From: an uncultured Polaribacter sp.
GTDB taxonomy: Bacteria > Bacteroidota > Bacteroidia > Flavobacteriales > Flavobacteriaceae
Length of the DNA stretch: 64,000 bases
NCBI RefSeq assembly: GCF_947501385.1
Contig: NZ_CANMVP010000022.1
Coordinates: 1-64,000, forward strand
Direction of reading: 5' to 3'
How positions within the stretch are numbered: position 1 is the stretch's first letter; every line of letters begins with the position of its first letter. A program made the position numbers and the translations under genes. The notes beneath the pieces were generated by a model that was given only the letters and a program-made list of their open reading frames with translations, ran no database searches and was not told the origin of the DNA. Below, one piece after another: positions 18,231 through 27,809 of the stretch.

Positions 18231-21200
18231 GATAGTTTTTATAAATAGTGCAAGAATTAAGTATTCCGAAATTGAAATAGATGGAAATGTTCATTTAATA
18301 GGAGACCAAGGAGCTGGAAAAAGCACATTACTTCGTGCAATTTTGTTTTTTTACAATGCAAATAAAACCAAGCTTGGTATACCTAGAGAGAAAAAGGGAT
18401 TTGATGATTATTACTTTGAATTTGAGAACTCATATATAATCTACGAAATAATAAAAGACAACATTCCTTTTTGTGTTTTAGCTTACAAAGTAAATGGGAA
18501 AGTTGCATTCAGGTTTTTCAATTCTGAATATAAGAGACAATTTTTTATTGATAAAGATAATAGAGCTTTTGAAAGTTGGGATAAAATCAGAAATGCTTTT
18601 GGCAGAGACATATACTATACCAATTTAATAAAGAGTTATGAAGAGTTCCGTAGAATTATTTATGGAGATAATAATGGCTTAAAGCCTGAATTTAAAAAGT
18701 ACGCTATAATAGAAAGCAAGCAATTTCAAAATATACCAAGAACTATTCAAAACGTACTTCTCAACACTAATTTAGAAGCAAAATTCATCAAGGACACCAT
18801 CATAAATTCTATAAATGAGGAGGAATTTGTGATAGATATCGAAAACTACGCTAAGAATCATTTACGTGATTTTGAAACTCAAATTAACGACATTAAGATA
18901 TGGTTCAAGGAAAATAGAAAAGGGCAGATTGTAATCAGAAAACAAGCCGACAAAATTATTGATAAATTTAGATTTTTCAATTTTCTAAAAAGAGAAAAGA
19001 AAGAATTAGCGTACGAACTGGCATCAAGATTGAATTACATAGAAAATGAAAAGCCAATTTTACATTCTAGTTTTTCAAAAGAAAATAATGAGCTTACCGA
19101 GCTTTCTAAAAAAAGAGAAAACTTGGCAAAAACGCATAGAAGAAGAGAACAAGATATTGTTTCTGATATAAAATTAATCACCACAGAGTTAGCAAAAGCT
19201 AAGCAAAAAAAGGAGGAATATGATAACCAAAATATCAATCAGATAATTTCAAAAGTTGCAAAGAAAGATTCTTTATTTAATGAGCAAAAGACTTTAGGAG
19301 AAGAAAAAAATCTACTAACCTCTAAATTCACAGAAATTAGCCAAAGATTCCAAGCGCTAATTTCCCAAATTCAAAATCGACAACAAGAGTTTGCCAATAC
19401 AAACAATGCAGAAATCAACAAAATAAAAAGTGTTTTTGCAGATAATAAGACTGGAATTTCCGATGCTTATCAAAAGTTGATAAATCAAATTAAAGAAGAA
19501 AACAAAGATGAAGTAGGTAAAGGCTATAATAAGTTAGAAAAAATAAAAGAAAATGAAAATAGAGTTAAGAGAAGCAAATCAGAATTAAAACATAAAACCT
19601 TTTTTTCTTCGGAAATTAAAAAATGTGAAAACGATAAAAAAACTCTTGACGGCAAAACTTCAAGTTCAAAAATCATCATTGAAAATGCCACGAACCAAAC
19701 GGCCACAATTCGAAAAGAATGGGAATTAGAAGCAAAGGAAGTAGAAAGAATTTATAACGCATCCGTTCAAAAAGAAAAAGAAAAAATTGAAAAATTAGCT
19801 TTAAAAATTGAGACCATTGATAACAAGATTCAACAAAGTAAATCTTCGCTCTATGGCTGGCTAAACGAGAATATTGATGATTGGCAAAACACTATAGGAA
19901 AAGTAATTGATGAAGACAACGTATTATTTAATACAGAGCTAAACCCTAAACTAATTGATAGCACTTCCACTACTCTATTTGGCATAGAGTTAAACTTAAA
20001 CAGTTTAAAAAACAGTATTAAAACCGTCAAAGAATACAATCAAGAAATTGAGGAATATAAAAGTAAGATTGATGAAGTTAAAAATACTATTCAGCAACTT
20101 AATGTAAATAAAGACGATAGTTTACAAAAGCTAAAAACAAAGTTTAAGAAAAAACTAAACAGTCTTAAAGAACTTATTGCAGAAAATGAATACACAGTAT
20201 CGCAAACTGAAGAAAAATTAAAGAAAAATAAGATTGATTTAGATGAATGGGTTTCAAAAGCTAAGTTGGAAAAAGAAGCTGTTTTACAAAAACTAGAAAA
20301 TGACTTAGACGAGATTGCGTCAAAAAAGTTAAAAGCTCACGACAACCTTGAAGCTATTAAAAACGGAATAAAGCGTAAAATTAGTTTAAAAGAAAAGGAA
20401 CGAGACTCTGAAATCAAATCTTTAGAAGATATTAAAAACAATACTATTTCCGAAATAAACACTTCTATTTCTAATGGTAAAGATGAATCAGATAAACGAA
20501 TTCAAGAGTTAAAAAGAGAACAAACCTCAGAATTAGACAACAAAGGAGCTGACACGAAAAGACTCAATATTATTGATGATAGATTAAATAATATAGTAAA
20601 GGACTTAGATTACATAAAAGATAACGAAACCATTGTTATTGAATACAATAAAGATAAAAGAGAACTCTTTGATAATGTCCCTAAATTAAAAGTTGATAAA
20701 GCGAGTTTAGAAAAAAAGCAAGCTTCAATAATTAATGAACATAAAATTGAGTTGAATAAAATCAATACAAAATATTCTAAACAAGAAGATTTTGTGAAAT
20801 CAATACAATCTAAAATTGATGAATTTGATGCTGACGAAAATAAATTTATTGAGTTTAAAGAAAAGTCAGAAACTTATAAAAGCGTTCAATTTTATTTTTC
20901 TGAGCCAATTATAAAAGTTGATGAGACAAAAACAGCTATCTCAATTATTGCAGAAATAAATGAGAAACACTATAAAGGAATTGAGACATTTAAAGAATTA
21001 CAACAATCTACAAATGCCTTTATTGGTAATTTTGGCGAACAGAATATATTTAGTTTTAAAGTAAAACTAAATGATGACAAAGAGTTTTTGGACTTTGCAT
21101 CTGACCTTAAAGAATTTATTGAAGAAGATAAAATTAACGAATATGAAAAACGTGTAAATGACCGATTCGCACATATCATTCACTTAATAGGTAGAGAAAC

Positions 21201-21915
21201 AACTGAACTAAATTCTAAAAAAGGAGAAATTGAAAAAATAATTAAAAAAATTAATGATGATTTTGCTGGTAAAAACTTCGTTCAAGCCATCAAGGGAATG
21301 GAAATGAAAACTTTAGAAAGTTCTAATCCAATAGTGAAGTTATTGATTCAAATAAAAGAGTTTAATGACGAAAACAGTATTGCTCTAGGAGAAACAAATC
21401 TTTTTACTTCATCTGAAAGCAATTCCAAAAATCAAAAAGCTGTAGAGTTATTGAAACAACTAGTGAAAGAATTGATAAAGTCAAAAAGTACAATGTTAAC
21501 GCTCTCAGAGTCTTTTGATTTGCAATTTAGAATAATAGAAAATGACAATGACTCTGGTTGGGTAGAAAAGCTTTCAAATGTTGGTAGCGAGGGAACAGAT
21601 GTTTTAGTAAAAGCTATGATAAACATTCTACTTCTCAATGTTTTTAAAGATAGTGCGTCTAAAAAGTTCAAAGACTTTAAATTACATTGTATGATGGATG
21701 AAATAGGAAGACTTCACCCTAATAATGTGAGAGGGATTTTAAGATTTGCTAACGAAAGGAACATTTTACTAATTAATGGTTCACCAACAAGTCAAAATGC
21801 CACAGATTATAAATACACATATAAGCTTGCGAAAGAACAATCCAAAAGCAACACTAAAAAATACATCACAAAAATTAATCGATTGGTTAAAGTAAATACC
21901 AAAGTTCTTAATTAA
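18214..21915 (+). CDS. Wadjet-like SMC ATPase (JetC/MksB-like)
   Basis: A 1233-residue SMC/MukB-type ATPase. Walker A GDQGAGKST is at 30-38, very near the N-terminus. The signature-like GSEGTD is at about 1124 and Walker B HCMMDE is near the C-terminus (D1162, E1163). Between them are two long lysine/glutamate-rich coiled-coil arms and a globular middle (YGWLNENIDDWQNTIGK, residues about 545-600) that would form the hinge. There is no CxxC zinc hook, so it is not Rad50/SbcC. The head sequence resembles the DUF3584 group. In the Wadjet model this protein dimerises and extrudes DNA loops using ATP. It overlaps the previous gene by 17 bp and the next by 1 bp. Confidence 0.85.
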   Translation: MRYLNKIVFINSARIKYSEIEIDGNVHLIGDQGAGKSTLLRAILFFYNANKTKLGIPREKKGFDDYYFEFENSYIIYEIIKDNIPFCVLAYKVNGKVAFRFFNSEYKRQFFIDKDNRAFESWDKIRNAFGRDIYYTNLIKSYEEFRRIIYGDNNGLKPEFKKYAIIESKQFQNIPRTIQNVLLNTNLEAKFIKDTIINSINEEEFVIDIENYAKNHLRDFETQINDIKIWFKENRKGQIVIRKQADKIIDKFRFFNFLKREKKELAYELASRLNYIENEKPILHSSFSKENNELTELSKKRENLAKTHRRREQDIVSDIKLITTELAKAKQKKEEYDNQNINQIISKVAKKDSLFNEQKTLGEEKNLLTSKFTEISQRFQALISQIQNRQQEFANTNNAEINKIKSVFADNKTGISDAYQKLINQIKEENKDEVGKGYNKLEKIKENENRVKRSKSELKHKTFFSSEIKKCENDKKTLDGKTSSSKIIIENATNQTATIRKEWELEAKEVERIYNASVQKEKEKIEKLALKIETIDNKIQQSKSSLYGWLNENIDDWQNTIGKVIDEDNVLFNTELNPKLIDSTSTTLFGIELNLNSLKNSIKTVKEYNQEIEEYKSKIDEVKNTIQQLNVNKDDSLQKLKTKFKKKLNSLKELIAENEYTVSQTEEKLKKNKIDLDEWVSKAKLEKEAVLQKLENDLDEIASKKLKAHDNLEAIKNGIKRKISLKEKERDSEIKSLEDIKNNTISEINTSISNGKDESDKRIQELKREQTSELDNKGADTKRLNIIDDRLNNIVKDLDYIKDNETIVIEYNKDKRELFDNVPKLKVDKASLEKKQASIINEHKIELNKINTKYSKQEDFVKSIQSKIDEFDADENKFIEFKEKSETYKSVQFYFSEPIIKVDETKTAISIIAEINEKHYKGIETFKELQQSTNAFIGNFGEQNIFSFKVKLNDDKEFLDFASDLKEFIEEDKINEYEKRVNDRFAHIIHLIGRETTELNSKKGEIEKIIKKINDDFAGKNFVQAIKGMEMKTLESSNPIVKLLIQIKEFNDENSIALGETNLFTSSESNSKNQKAVELLKQLVKELIKSKSTMLTLSESFDLQFRIIENDNDSGWVEKLSNVGSEGTDVLVKAMINILLLNVFKDSASKKFKDFKLHCMMDEIGRLHPNNVRGILRFANERNILLINGSPTSQNATDYKYTYKLAKEQSKSNTKKYITKINRLVKVNTKVLN

Positions 21916-22760
21916 TGAAATTAACGTTAAAAATAGCGAAAGTATTAGTCCAATTAATCAATGGAGAATCCATTCCTAATCATTCTGCTAAAAGTAGGTT
22001 AATTGACCTTTTAGTTTCTGAGAACATCATATACAGAAAAGGAAAGCACAAAAAATCATTAGAATTAATAAATGAAAAGCATTTACACACCTATCTAGCA
22101 AATCAATTGCAAATTAATGACTTGAACAATTATATTTCAGCTTTAGTAAATGAAAGTTCAACTCGTGCTGAACTTGTAAAAATTACAACAGATTCCAAAA
22201 AATCAAAAGAGAGAGCTTTTAAAGGCTTTTTAGTGAATAGTTATAATAATATAAAAGCTAAACTAAATAATGAAGATATAATCATCAATCCAACTAAAGG
22301 AAGCTTTGTTTTTATATATGACTTTGAAACTTTCAAAATTCCAAAAGAGATAACGGTTATTGGAGTTGAAAACGCTAAAAATTTTAGTCAGATTCAAGAA
22401 CAGAAATACTTGTTTGAAAATATAAACCCCTTATTCATATCACGTTATCCACAAAACCAAAATAAAGATTTTATTAAATGGATGAAATCTATCCCAAATA
22501 ATTATCTGCATTTTGGAGATTTTGATATTGCAGGAATTGGGATTTACTTAAATGAATATAAAAAGCATTTGAGAAACAAAGCATCTTTTTTTATTCCAGA
22601 AAATATAAAAAGCGATTTAAGAATTAATGGTAATAGAGAACGATTTGACAACCAAAAAATCAACTTTAAAGTTAGCGATATAAGGGAATCGAACGTTTTA
22701 AAATTAATTGAAATAATCAAATTAGAAAAAAAAGGTCTAGACCAAGAATATTACATTTAA
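21915..22760 (+). CDS. Wadjet-like Toprim nuclease (JetD/MksG-like)
   Basis: A 281-residue protein with an N-terminal winged-helix-like region (about 1-55), a short linker and a C-terminal Toprim domain. The Toprim acids are visible: E152 in VIGVENAKN and D202/D204 in HFGDFDIAG. The protein ends KKGLDQEYYI, with a last acidic residue often seen in this group. JetD is the nuclease that cuts DNA held by the JetABC motor. This copy looks short beside type I JetD proteins (nearer 400 residues from memory), so the N-terminal arm is reduced. The ATG overlaps the stop of the SMC gene by one base (TAATG), which is firm evidence for one operon. Confidence 0.82.
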   Translation: MKLTLKIAKVLVQLINGESIPNHSAKSRLIDLLVSENIIYRKGKHKKSLELINEKHLHTYLANQLQINDLNNYISALVNESSTRAELVKITTDSKKSKERAFKGFLVNSYNNIKAKLNNEDIIINPTKGSFVFIYDFETFKIPKEITVIGVENAKNFSQIQEQKYLFENINPLFISRYPQNQNKDFIKWMKSIPNNYLHFGDFDIAGIGIYLNEYKKHLRNKASFFIPENIKSDLRINGNRERFDNQKINFKVSDIRESNVLKLIEIIKLEKKGLDQEYYI

Positions 22761-22862
22761 ACGAATAGCCAACGCTGAAAGCCATACGCATCTATCAACA
22801 AAAAACTCAAAAATCTATTTTTTAAAACCAAAATTCAATAAAAACGCTATCTTCTTTTAAAC

Positions 22863-22870
22863 TATCTTTG
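22863..22870 (+). promoter_or_regulatory. Candidate -7 box of the DEAD-box helicase gene
   Basis: TATCTTTG matches TAnnTTTG, 15 bp before the helicase ATG. It marks the end of the defence operon and the start of a new transcription unit. Confidence 0.6.
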
Positions 22871-22885
22871 CATTAAAAATAAACA

Positions 22886-24121
22886 ATGCAGTTTTCTGAT
22901 TTTCCTTTCAACAAATCTATCTTAAAAGCTGTTGCTGAAGAAAGGTTTCAAACCCCCACTTTAGTTCAACAAAAAACGATTCCTTTAGTTTTAGATAAAA
23001 AAAATGTGATTGTTTCTGCACATACAGGAACAGGAAAAACGGCTGCTTTTGCATTGCCAATTATTCATTTGTTATTAGCAAATCAAGAAGCAGATAAAAC
23101 CAAAAAAAAGATAAGATCTTTAATCATTACACCTACACGTGAGTTGGCGATTCAGATTTTAGAAAACTTTAAAAGCTTTAGCAAACATACAGAATTAACT
23201 GCTACTGCCGTTTTTGGTGGTGTCTCTTTAGAACCTCAAAAAGAAATCTTAGCGGCAGGCGTAGATATTCTAGTGGCAACTCCTGGAAGATTGATCGACT
23301 TACAAATGCAAGGAAACATAGACCTAAGTGCTATAGAAATCTTTGTTTTAGATGAAGCCGATTTAATGCTAGACATGGGTTTTATAAAAGACATAAAAAA
23401 GATAGAAGCATTATGTCCTAAAAAGAAGCAAACGTTACTTTTTTCTGCTACCATTCCTGAAAAAATAGTGGAATTGGCAAATAAAGTGCTTAAAAACCCT
23501 GTAAAAGTAGAAATTCACCCAGAAGAAACCACAGCTAAGAATATTGGTCAGTTGTTGTATTACCTCCCGAAAAAGAACAAAACAGACCTGTGTTTGCATT
23601 TGTTGAGAAATACCATCAATGGAAGAATTATCATTTTTAGGCGTACAAAATTTGGTGTTGATAAATTAGAAGAAAGTTTGGTTAAAAACGGATACAAAGC
23701 GACGAGTATTCATGGAGATAAAACCCAAGGTGTAAGAAACAAAGCCATTGAAGATTTTAAAGACAAGAAAGCACATATTTTAATCGCAACAGATGTTGCC
23801 GCACGTGGAATTGATATTACAAACGTAGATGCGATTATTAATTTCGACATTCCAAATGTTGCCGAAACCTACATTCATAGAATTGGTAGAACGGGTAGAG
23901 CAGGAAAATCTGGAATCGCTTTTTCTTTTTGTTCTCCAGATGAAAACGCGTACATTAAAATTATTGAAGCTTTGATTGAAAAACCAATTAAGGTAATTAC
24001 AGAGCATCCTTATATCATCTCTAAACCAAAGCATACAAAACAGCAACCCAATACCGTTAGCAAGCATAAAAAAGGAAGAAAATCTGAAGCTTCTAAGAAG
24101 AAAAAGAAGCGTTGGTATTAA
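22886..24121 (+). CDS. DEAD-box ATP-dependent RNA helicase (RhlE-like)
   Basis: Cytoplasmic RNA helicase of 411 residues. The motifs appear in order: Q-motif (FQTPTLVQQKTIPL), motif I HTGTGKT (46-52), PTRELAIQ, TPGRLID, motif II DEAD in VLDEADLMLDMGF, motif III SAT, then in the second RecA lobe ATDVAARGIDI and HRIGRTGRAGK. The C-terminal tail is basic and lysine-rich (KKGRKSEASKKKKKRWY), as in RhlE/CsdA-type helicases that act in ribosome assembly or RNA turnover in the cold. A TATCTTTG promoter box lies just upstream. Confidence 0.95.
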   Translation: MQFSDFPFNKSILKAVAEERFQTPTLVQQKTIPLVLDKKNVIVSAHTGTGKTAAFALPIIHLLLANQEADKTKKKIRSLIITPTRELAIQILENFKSFSKHTELTATAVFGGVSLEPQKEILAAGVDILVATPGRLIDLQMQGNIDLSAIEIFVLDEADLMLDMGFIKDIKKIEALCPKKKQTLLFSATIPEKIVELANKVLKNPVKVEIHPEETTAKNIGQLLYYLPKKNKTDLCLHLLRNTINGRIIIFRRTKFGVDKLEESLVKNGYKATSIHGDKTQGVRNKAIEDFKDKKAHILIATDVAARGIDITNVDAIINFDIPNVAETYIHRIGRTGRAGKSGIAFSFCSPDENAYIKIIEALIEKPIKVITEHPYIISKPKHTKQQPNTVSKHKKGRKSEASKKKKKRWY

Positions 24122-24251
24122 GTAATTTTATTTTTGTCTACGTCTGAAAAATAGAACTTTACTAGCGTCGATTATAAGTCACATATACTAAACTTATTTC
24201 CGTATTAGGATGCAATTCTGTAAATTGGTGTTTCATTAGATAGACAACAGC

Positions 24252-24968
24252 ATGGAAGAAAATTTAAAAACCATAGATAATTATTTAGACAACCATTATA
24301 TACATCGAAGTAATTGGTTAAGAGCAGCTGTTCTTGGGGCAAATGATGGCATTTTATCAACCGCGAGTCTTGCTATTGGTGTAGCTGCAGCAAGTGATTT
24401 TAGAGAACCCCTCATTTTAGCAACAGTAGCAGGTTTGGTTGCAGGTGCTCTATCGATGGCAGCAGGCGAATATGTTTCTGTGAGCTCTCAAACAGATGTA
24501 GAAAATGCAGATATAGCACGTGAAAAACAAGAATTAGAAGAGACTCCTGAAATTGAACTACAACTGCTTGCTAAAATATACGAAAATAGAGGTTTAAAGA
24601 AAGAAACAGCGTTGGTAGTTGCTAAAGAACTGACAGCATACGATGCTTTAGGAACTCATATTAGAGATGAATTAGGAATTAATGAGATAAACCAAGCGAA
24701 CCCCATACAAGCTGCTTTTGCCTCTGGTGCTGCATTTACTGTTGGTGGTATTCTTCCGCTGATTGTTGTGTTGTTGCTACCGCTTCAAAATATGGAATAT
24801 TATTTATATGGTTCTGCTATTCTTTTCCTAATTATTTTAGGAGGACTTGCCGCTAAAGCAGGCGGTTCAAATATTGGAAAAGCGGTGCTAAGAATTACAT
24901 TTTGGGGAACAGTCGCGATGGGATTGACCGCTTTGGCTGGACATCTATTTAATGTAAACGTTGGGTAA
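24252..24968 (+). CDS. VIT1/CCC1 family iron or manganese transporter
   Basis: Membrane protein of 238 residues of the VIT family. It begins with the family region RSNWLRAAVLGANDGILST, followed by membrane helix 1. Next are the GALSMAAGEYVSVSSQTD motif of helix 2 and a charged cytoplasmic helical insert (about 80-145), which in this family binds metal with glutamates. Three further membrane helices follow (FASGAAFTVGGILPLIVVLLLP; YLYGSAILFLIILGGLAAKAGG; LRITFWGTVAMGLTALAGH). These proteins export Fe(II) or Mn(II) from the cytoplasm. The gene stands alone, about 130 bp after the helicase, and converges with the histidine kinase gene. Confidence 0.92.
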   Translation: MEENLKTIDNYLDNHYIHRSNWLRAAVLGANDGILSTASLAIGVAAASDFREPLILATVAGLVAGALSMAAGEYVSVSSQTDVENADIAREKQELEETPEIELQLLAKIYENRGLKKETALVVAKELTAYDALGTHIRDELGINEINQANPIQAAFASGAAFTVGGILPLIVVLLLPLQNMEYYLYGSAILFLIILGGLAAKAGGSNIGKAVLRITFWGTVAMGLTALAGHLFNVNVG

Positions 24969-24981
24969 AATTGCTAATTTA

Positions 24982-26505
24982 CTATAAATTCAAACCTATT
25001 TTCTCAATGAATTCAGCGGCAGTGTAAGGCTTAGAAATAACAGCTACAAAACCGATTTCTTTATACCTGTCTAAATCTTCTGGAGTGGTGTTTGCCGTTA
25101 AGGCTAAAAAAGGAATTTCTTTATTTTCTTTAGCAAATTTATCTTTTTGTTGCACCAATTGTTCGCCAGTAATATTTGGCATGTGAATGTCTAATAAAAC
25201 AAGGTCGAAAACTCTTGTTTTAAGAACATGCAAGGCTTCTAAGCCATCTTTTACTAAGGTAACCGCTACATCCTCTTTTTTTAGAATATGCGCTACAATG
25301 GTTTGATTCAGCGCATCATCATCTGCCACCAATATATTGGTTCCTTTCAGGATTTTTTTAGGGAAATTTTCTTCTTTTTTTATTTTTATCTTCTCAGAAG
25401 AAATCACTTTTAAAAACGGAATTTCTATTTTAAAAATAGTTCCTTTATCCAATTCGCTTTTTACCGAAATGTTGCCATTCATGGCTTTTAAAAGTCGTTT
25501 TACAATAGACAAGCCTAAACCTGCACCTCCAAAAACGCTATGATCGGTTTTTTTGTTTTGTTGATATTCATCAAAAATTCTAAAAGCTTGTGACTCGGTC
25601 ATCCCTCTTCCAGAATCTTGAATTTCGAAAGAGATATTCATCAACTTTTCATCTTCAGAACTGCATTTTAGTTTTAAAGAAATAATTCCTGTTGTTGTAA
25701 ACTTTAATGCATTAGACACTAAGTTAGATAGTATTTGATGGATTCTTACATCATCTCCTAAAACGGTTTTAGGGATTTTTTCTGAAATCTCAAAAACTAA
25801 TTTTATAGCAGTATTTTTATTTTGAAATTGATAGTTTTGTATACAATTTTCTGCAATTTTTTTAAGGTTTATTGGAGAATTCACCAATTCTAACTTGCCC
25901 GCTTCAATTCTAGACAAATCTAAAATATCATTCACAATTACTTTTAAATTTCCCCCAGAAATTGATAGATGTTTGGTGTATTCTTTTACATTTTCATTAA
26001 TTTGTTCATCACTAATCATTTCAGAATATCCTAAAATAACATTTAAAGGATTTCTAATTTCATGACTCATCATTGCTAAAAAACGAGACTTTTCTTCATT
26101 GGCCTTGTCTGCAATTTTGCGAAGTTTTTCTAATTCGGTGTTTTTTTCTGCAAGTTCTCTTTTGATAAAAAAAATATCGTTTCTATGCTGATTTAATTGT
26201 GCTACAAACTTGTAAACATTGGTTCTATTATGAATTAAAACCGTAATATTATCATCATTTTTAAACAGCTCAATATCTACATTGTATTCTTTTGAATTGG
26301 AAATGATTAACATTCCTTCTAATAAAAAAGGCGTATGGGGTTCTAAAGCCTCTAAAGTTCCTTCTAAGAAAGGGCAAGCTTTATAAATGGATGCTTGAAG
26401 TTTGAATTCTTTTTTAACAAATGTTCCTGCGATTATGTTTTGAATCACTCCAAAGAAATTGGTCGTGATTTGAATAAAAACATCTTCTATTTTTGCAGGT
26501 ATCAA
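24982..26505 (-). CDS. Hybrid histidine kinase
   Basis: A 507-residue soluble sensor kinase with no membrane segment. The N-terminal region (1-105) is a small sensor domain, possibly PAS-like. A coiled coil follows (115-140). The HisKA domain has the phosphoacceptor H148 in MSHEIRNPLN. The HATPase domain has the N box NLVSNALKF (261-269), G1 DSGRGM (297-302) and G2 GGAGLGL (326-332). The C-terminal receiver domain has ADDD (394-397) and phosphoacceptor D439 in LLDIHMP. It is the last gene of a four-gene run with a small GTPase 6 bp upstream, so the GTPase state may be its input or its target. That link is inference. Confidence 0.93.
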   Translation of the reverse strand: MIPAKIEDVFIQITTNFFGVIQNIIAGTFVKKEFKLQASIYKACPFLEGTLEALEPHTPFLLEGMLIISNSKEYNVDIELFKNDDNITVLIHNRTNVYKFVAQLNQHRNDIFFIKRELAEKNTELEKLRKIADKANEEKSRFLAMMSHEIRNPLNVILGYSEMISDEQINENVKEYTKHLSISGGNLKVIVNDILDLSRIEAGKLELVNSPINLKKIAENCIQNYQFQNKNTAIKLVFEISEKIPKTVLGDDVRIHQILSNLVSNALKFTTTGIISLKLKCSSEDEKLMNISFEIQDSGRGMTESQAFRIFDEYQQNKKTDHSVFGGAGLGLSIVKRLLKAMNGNISVKSELDKGTIFKIEIPFLKVISSEKIKIKKEENFPKKILKGTNILVADDDALNQTIVAHILKKEDVAVTLVKDGLEALHVLKTRVFDLVLLDIHMPNITGEQLVQQKDKFAKENKEIPFLALTANTTPEDLDRYKEIGFVAVISKPYTAAEFIEKIGLNL

Positions 26506-26511
26506 ATTTTG

Positions 26512-26997
26512 TTATTTTATAGCTTGAGAGGCCAATTCTAAAAATGCATTTTCTACATTTTCATCTTCTTTAGCACTTGTAATTAAGTCAATATTTACTG
26601 AAACTCTTTCCACAACAAGTTGCAGTTCTTCTTGAGTTAGTAAATCCTTTTTATTCCCAACAATCGTAATATTTTGCAGTCCAGAAAGTGTTTTTATACT
26701 TTCTAAATGATGGTCAATATTTAAATAGGTTTCTATTCTACTTACATCGAAAACAAACATGGCTGCACTGGCTCCTAAAAAATAAGCTTTGGGTATTTTT
26801 TCGTCTCCACTGGTTCCTGCAACATCCCAAATAAGCAATTTTATTGCTGTATTTTCATATTGCACAACTTTTGCACTAACTCTAACGCCAATGGTACTAA
26901 TATAATCTTCAGCAAACTGGTTGAGTACGAATCTTCTAATTAATGAAGTTTTTCCAACACCAAAATTACCAACTAATAAAACTTTTTTAGCTATCAT
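26512..26997 (-). CDS. Rab/Ras-like small GTPase
   Basis: A 161-residue bacterial Rab-family GTPase. G1 (P-loop) is GNFGVGKTS at 10-18, switch I has the conserved threonine in YISTIGVR, G3 is WDVAGT, G4 is NKKD and G5 is TSAK. The catalytic glutamine that normally follows DxAG is replaced by threonine, so intrinsic hydrolysis is probably slow and a partner would control the switch. There is no C-terminal prenylation motif. Its start overlaps the stop of the upstream gene by 4 bp. With its neighbours it forms a GTPase-kinase signalling module. Confidence 0.93.
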   Translation of the reverse strand: MIAKKVLLVGNFGVGKTSLIRRFVLNQFAEDYISTIGVRVSAKVVQYENTAIKLLIWDVAGTSGDEKIPKAYFLGASAAMFVFDVSRIETYLNIDHHLESIKTLSGLQNITIVGNKKDLLTQEELQLVVERVSVNIDLITSAKEDENVENAFLELASQAIK

Positions 26998-27809
26998 TCA
27001 TTTGAGTCTATAAAATGCCTTTCTATCAAAGCGTTTAATTTTACTTCATCTGATAAATAACTGCGATCTCTCAAAATAATTTCTGCTAAATTATCTACAG
27101 TATCGGCCAAATTATCTTTAAATGCCAAGGTTGCAACACCAGAAGTGGCAATCGCAATATAAATAGATTTAAAATTCTTTATGGTTAATTGAAAATTATC
27201 GAATTTGATATCTTCTAAATTCTGGTGCTCCTTTGAAAAAGCATCTTCAGCAAAAGATTTGATAGCTGTGAGCATGCCAGAAACCATGTCTTTATCTGCA
27301 ATACTACCTCTTGTGTAATTTCCTACAAGTAAGCCAGAATCCTTTTCAATCACAAAAACTTCTTCTATAAAGGGTTCAAATACTTGTTCTAAAATAACAC
27401 CTGCATCATAATTTTTTCCTTTTAAAAAACGAGCAACGATTTGTTGCACAGAAAATTTTTCTTTAACGGTTCTATTGATACTATCAGATAATTTTGTGAT
27501 TTCACTCACAATAGACTTCTTAATCAATTTCCCCATAATTGGGTACAAAGCTTCTACAACTTCATCTTGAGAGTCTCTAATTTGAATTTTTATAGTTTCT
27601 GTGATGGTAGGACCAAAATATTCTGGAAAATTTATTCGAAGATCTTCAATTTTTTCGTCTACAAGAGGTTGTACTCTTTTAGATAATTTTTCTCTTAAAA
27701 TAATTTCTTCACTAAGTGCAGCAAATTTTTCTCTATCATCTACCAATAAAAGTTCTCTGAGCAACTCAAAACGATTGTCTTTTTTGTTATCTTCAGTTTG
27801 CTTTTTCAT
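26994..27809 (-). CDS. Longin/roadblock-like regulator linked to the GTPase
   Basis: A 271-residue cytoplasmic protein. The N-terminal half (about 1-140) has the region QDEVVEALYPIMGKLIKKSI and then SINRTVKEKFSV. I recognise this from OmpA-type and Rab-associated proteins of several phyla. The C-terminal half starts VFVIEKDSGLLVGNY and continues DKDMVSGMLTAIKSFAED. It reads like a longin or roadblock fold, the class to which many small-GTPase regulators (such as MglB) belong. It has no OmpA domain and no signal peptide. Gene overlap with the GTPase makes a direct partnership likely, for example GAP, GEF or scaffold. The fold call is inference. Confidence 0.75.
   Translation of the reverse strand: MKKQTEDNKKDNRFELLRELLLVDDREKFAALSEEIILREKLSKRVQPLVDEKIEDLRINFPEYFGPTITETIKIQIRDSQDEVVEALYPIMGKLIKKSIVSEITKLSDSINRTVKEKFSVQQIVARFLKGKNYDAGVILEQVFEPFIEEVFVIEKDSGLLVGNYTRGSIADKDMVSGMLTAIKSFAEDAFSKEHQNLEDIKFDNFQLTIKNFKSIYIAIATSGVATLAFKDNLADTVDNLAEIILRDRSYLSDEVKLNALIERHFIDSNE

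Noticed and set aside
18214..21915. Rad50/SbcC identity for the large ATPase
   Set aside because: There is no CxxC zinc hook and no nuclease partner of the SbcD type. A Toprim protein and small kleisin-like subunits are adjacent instead.
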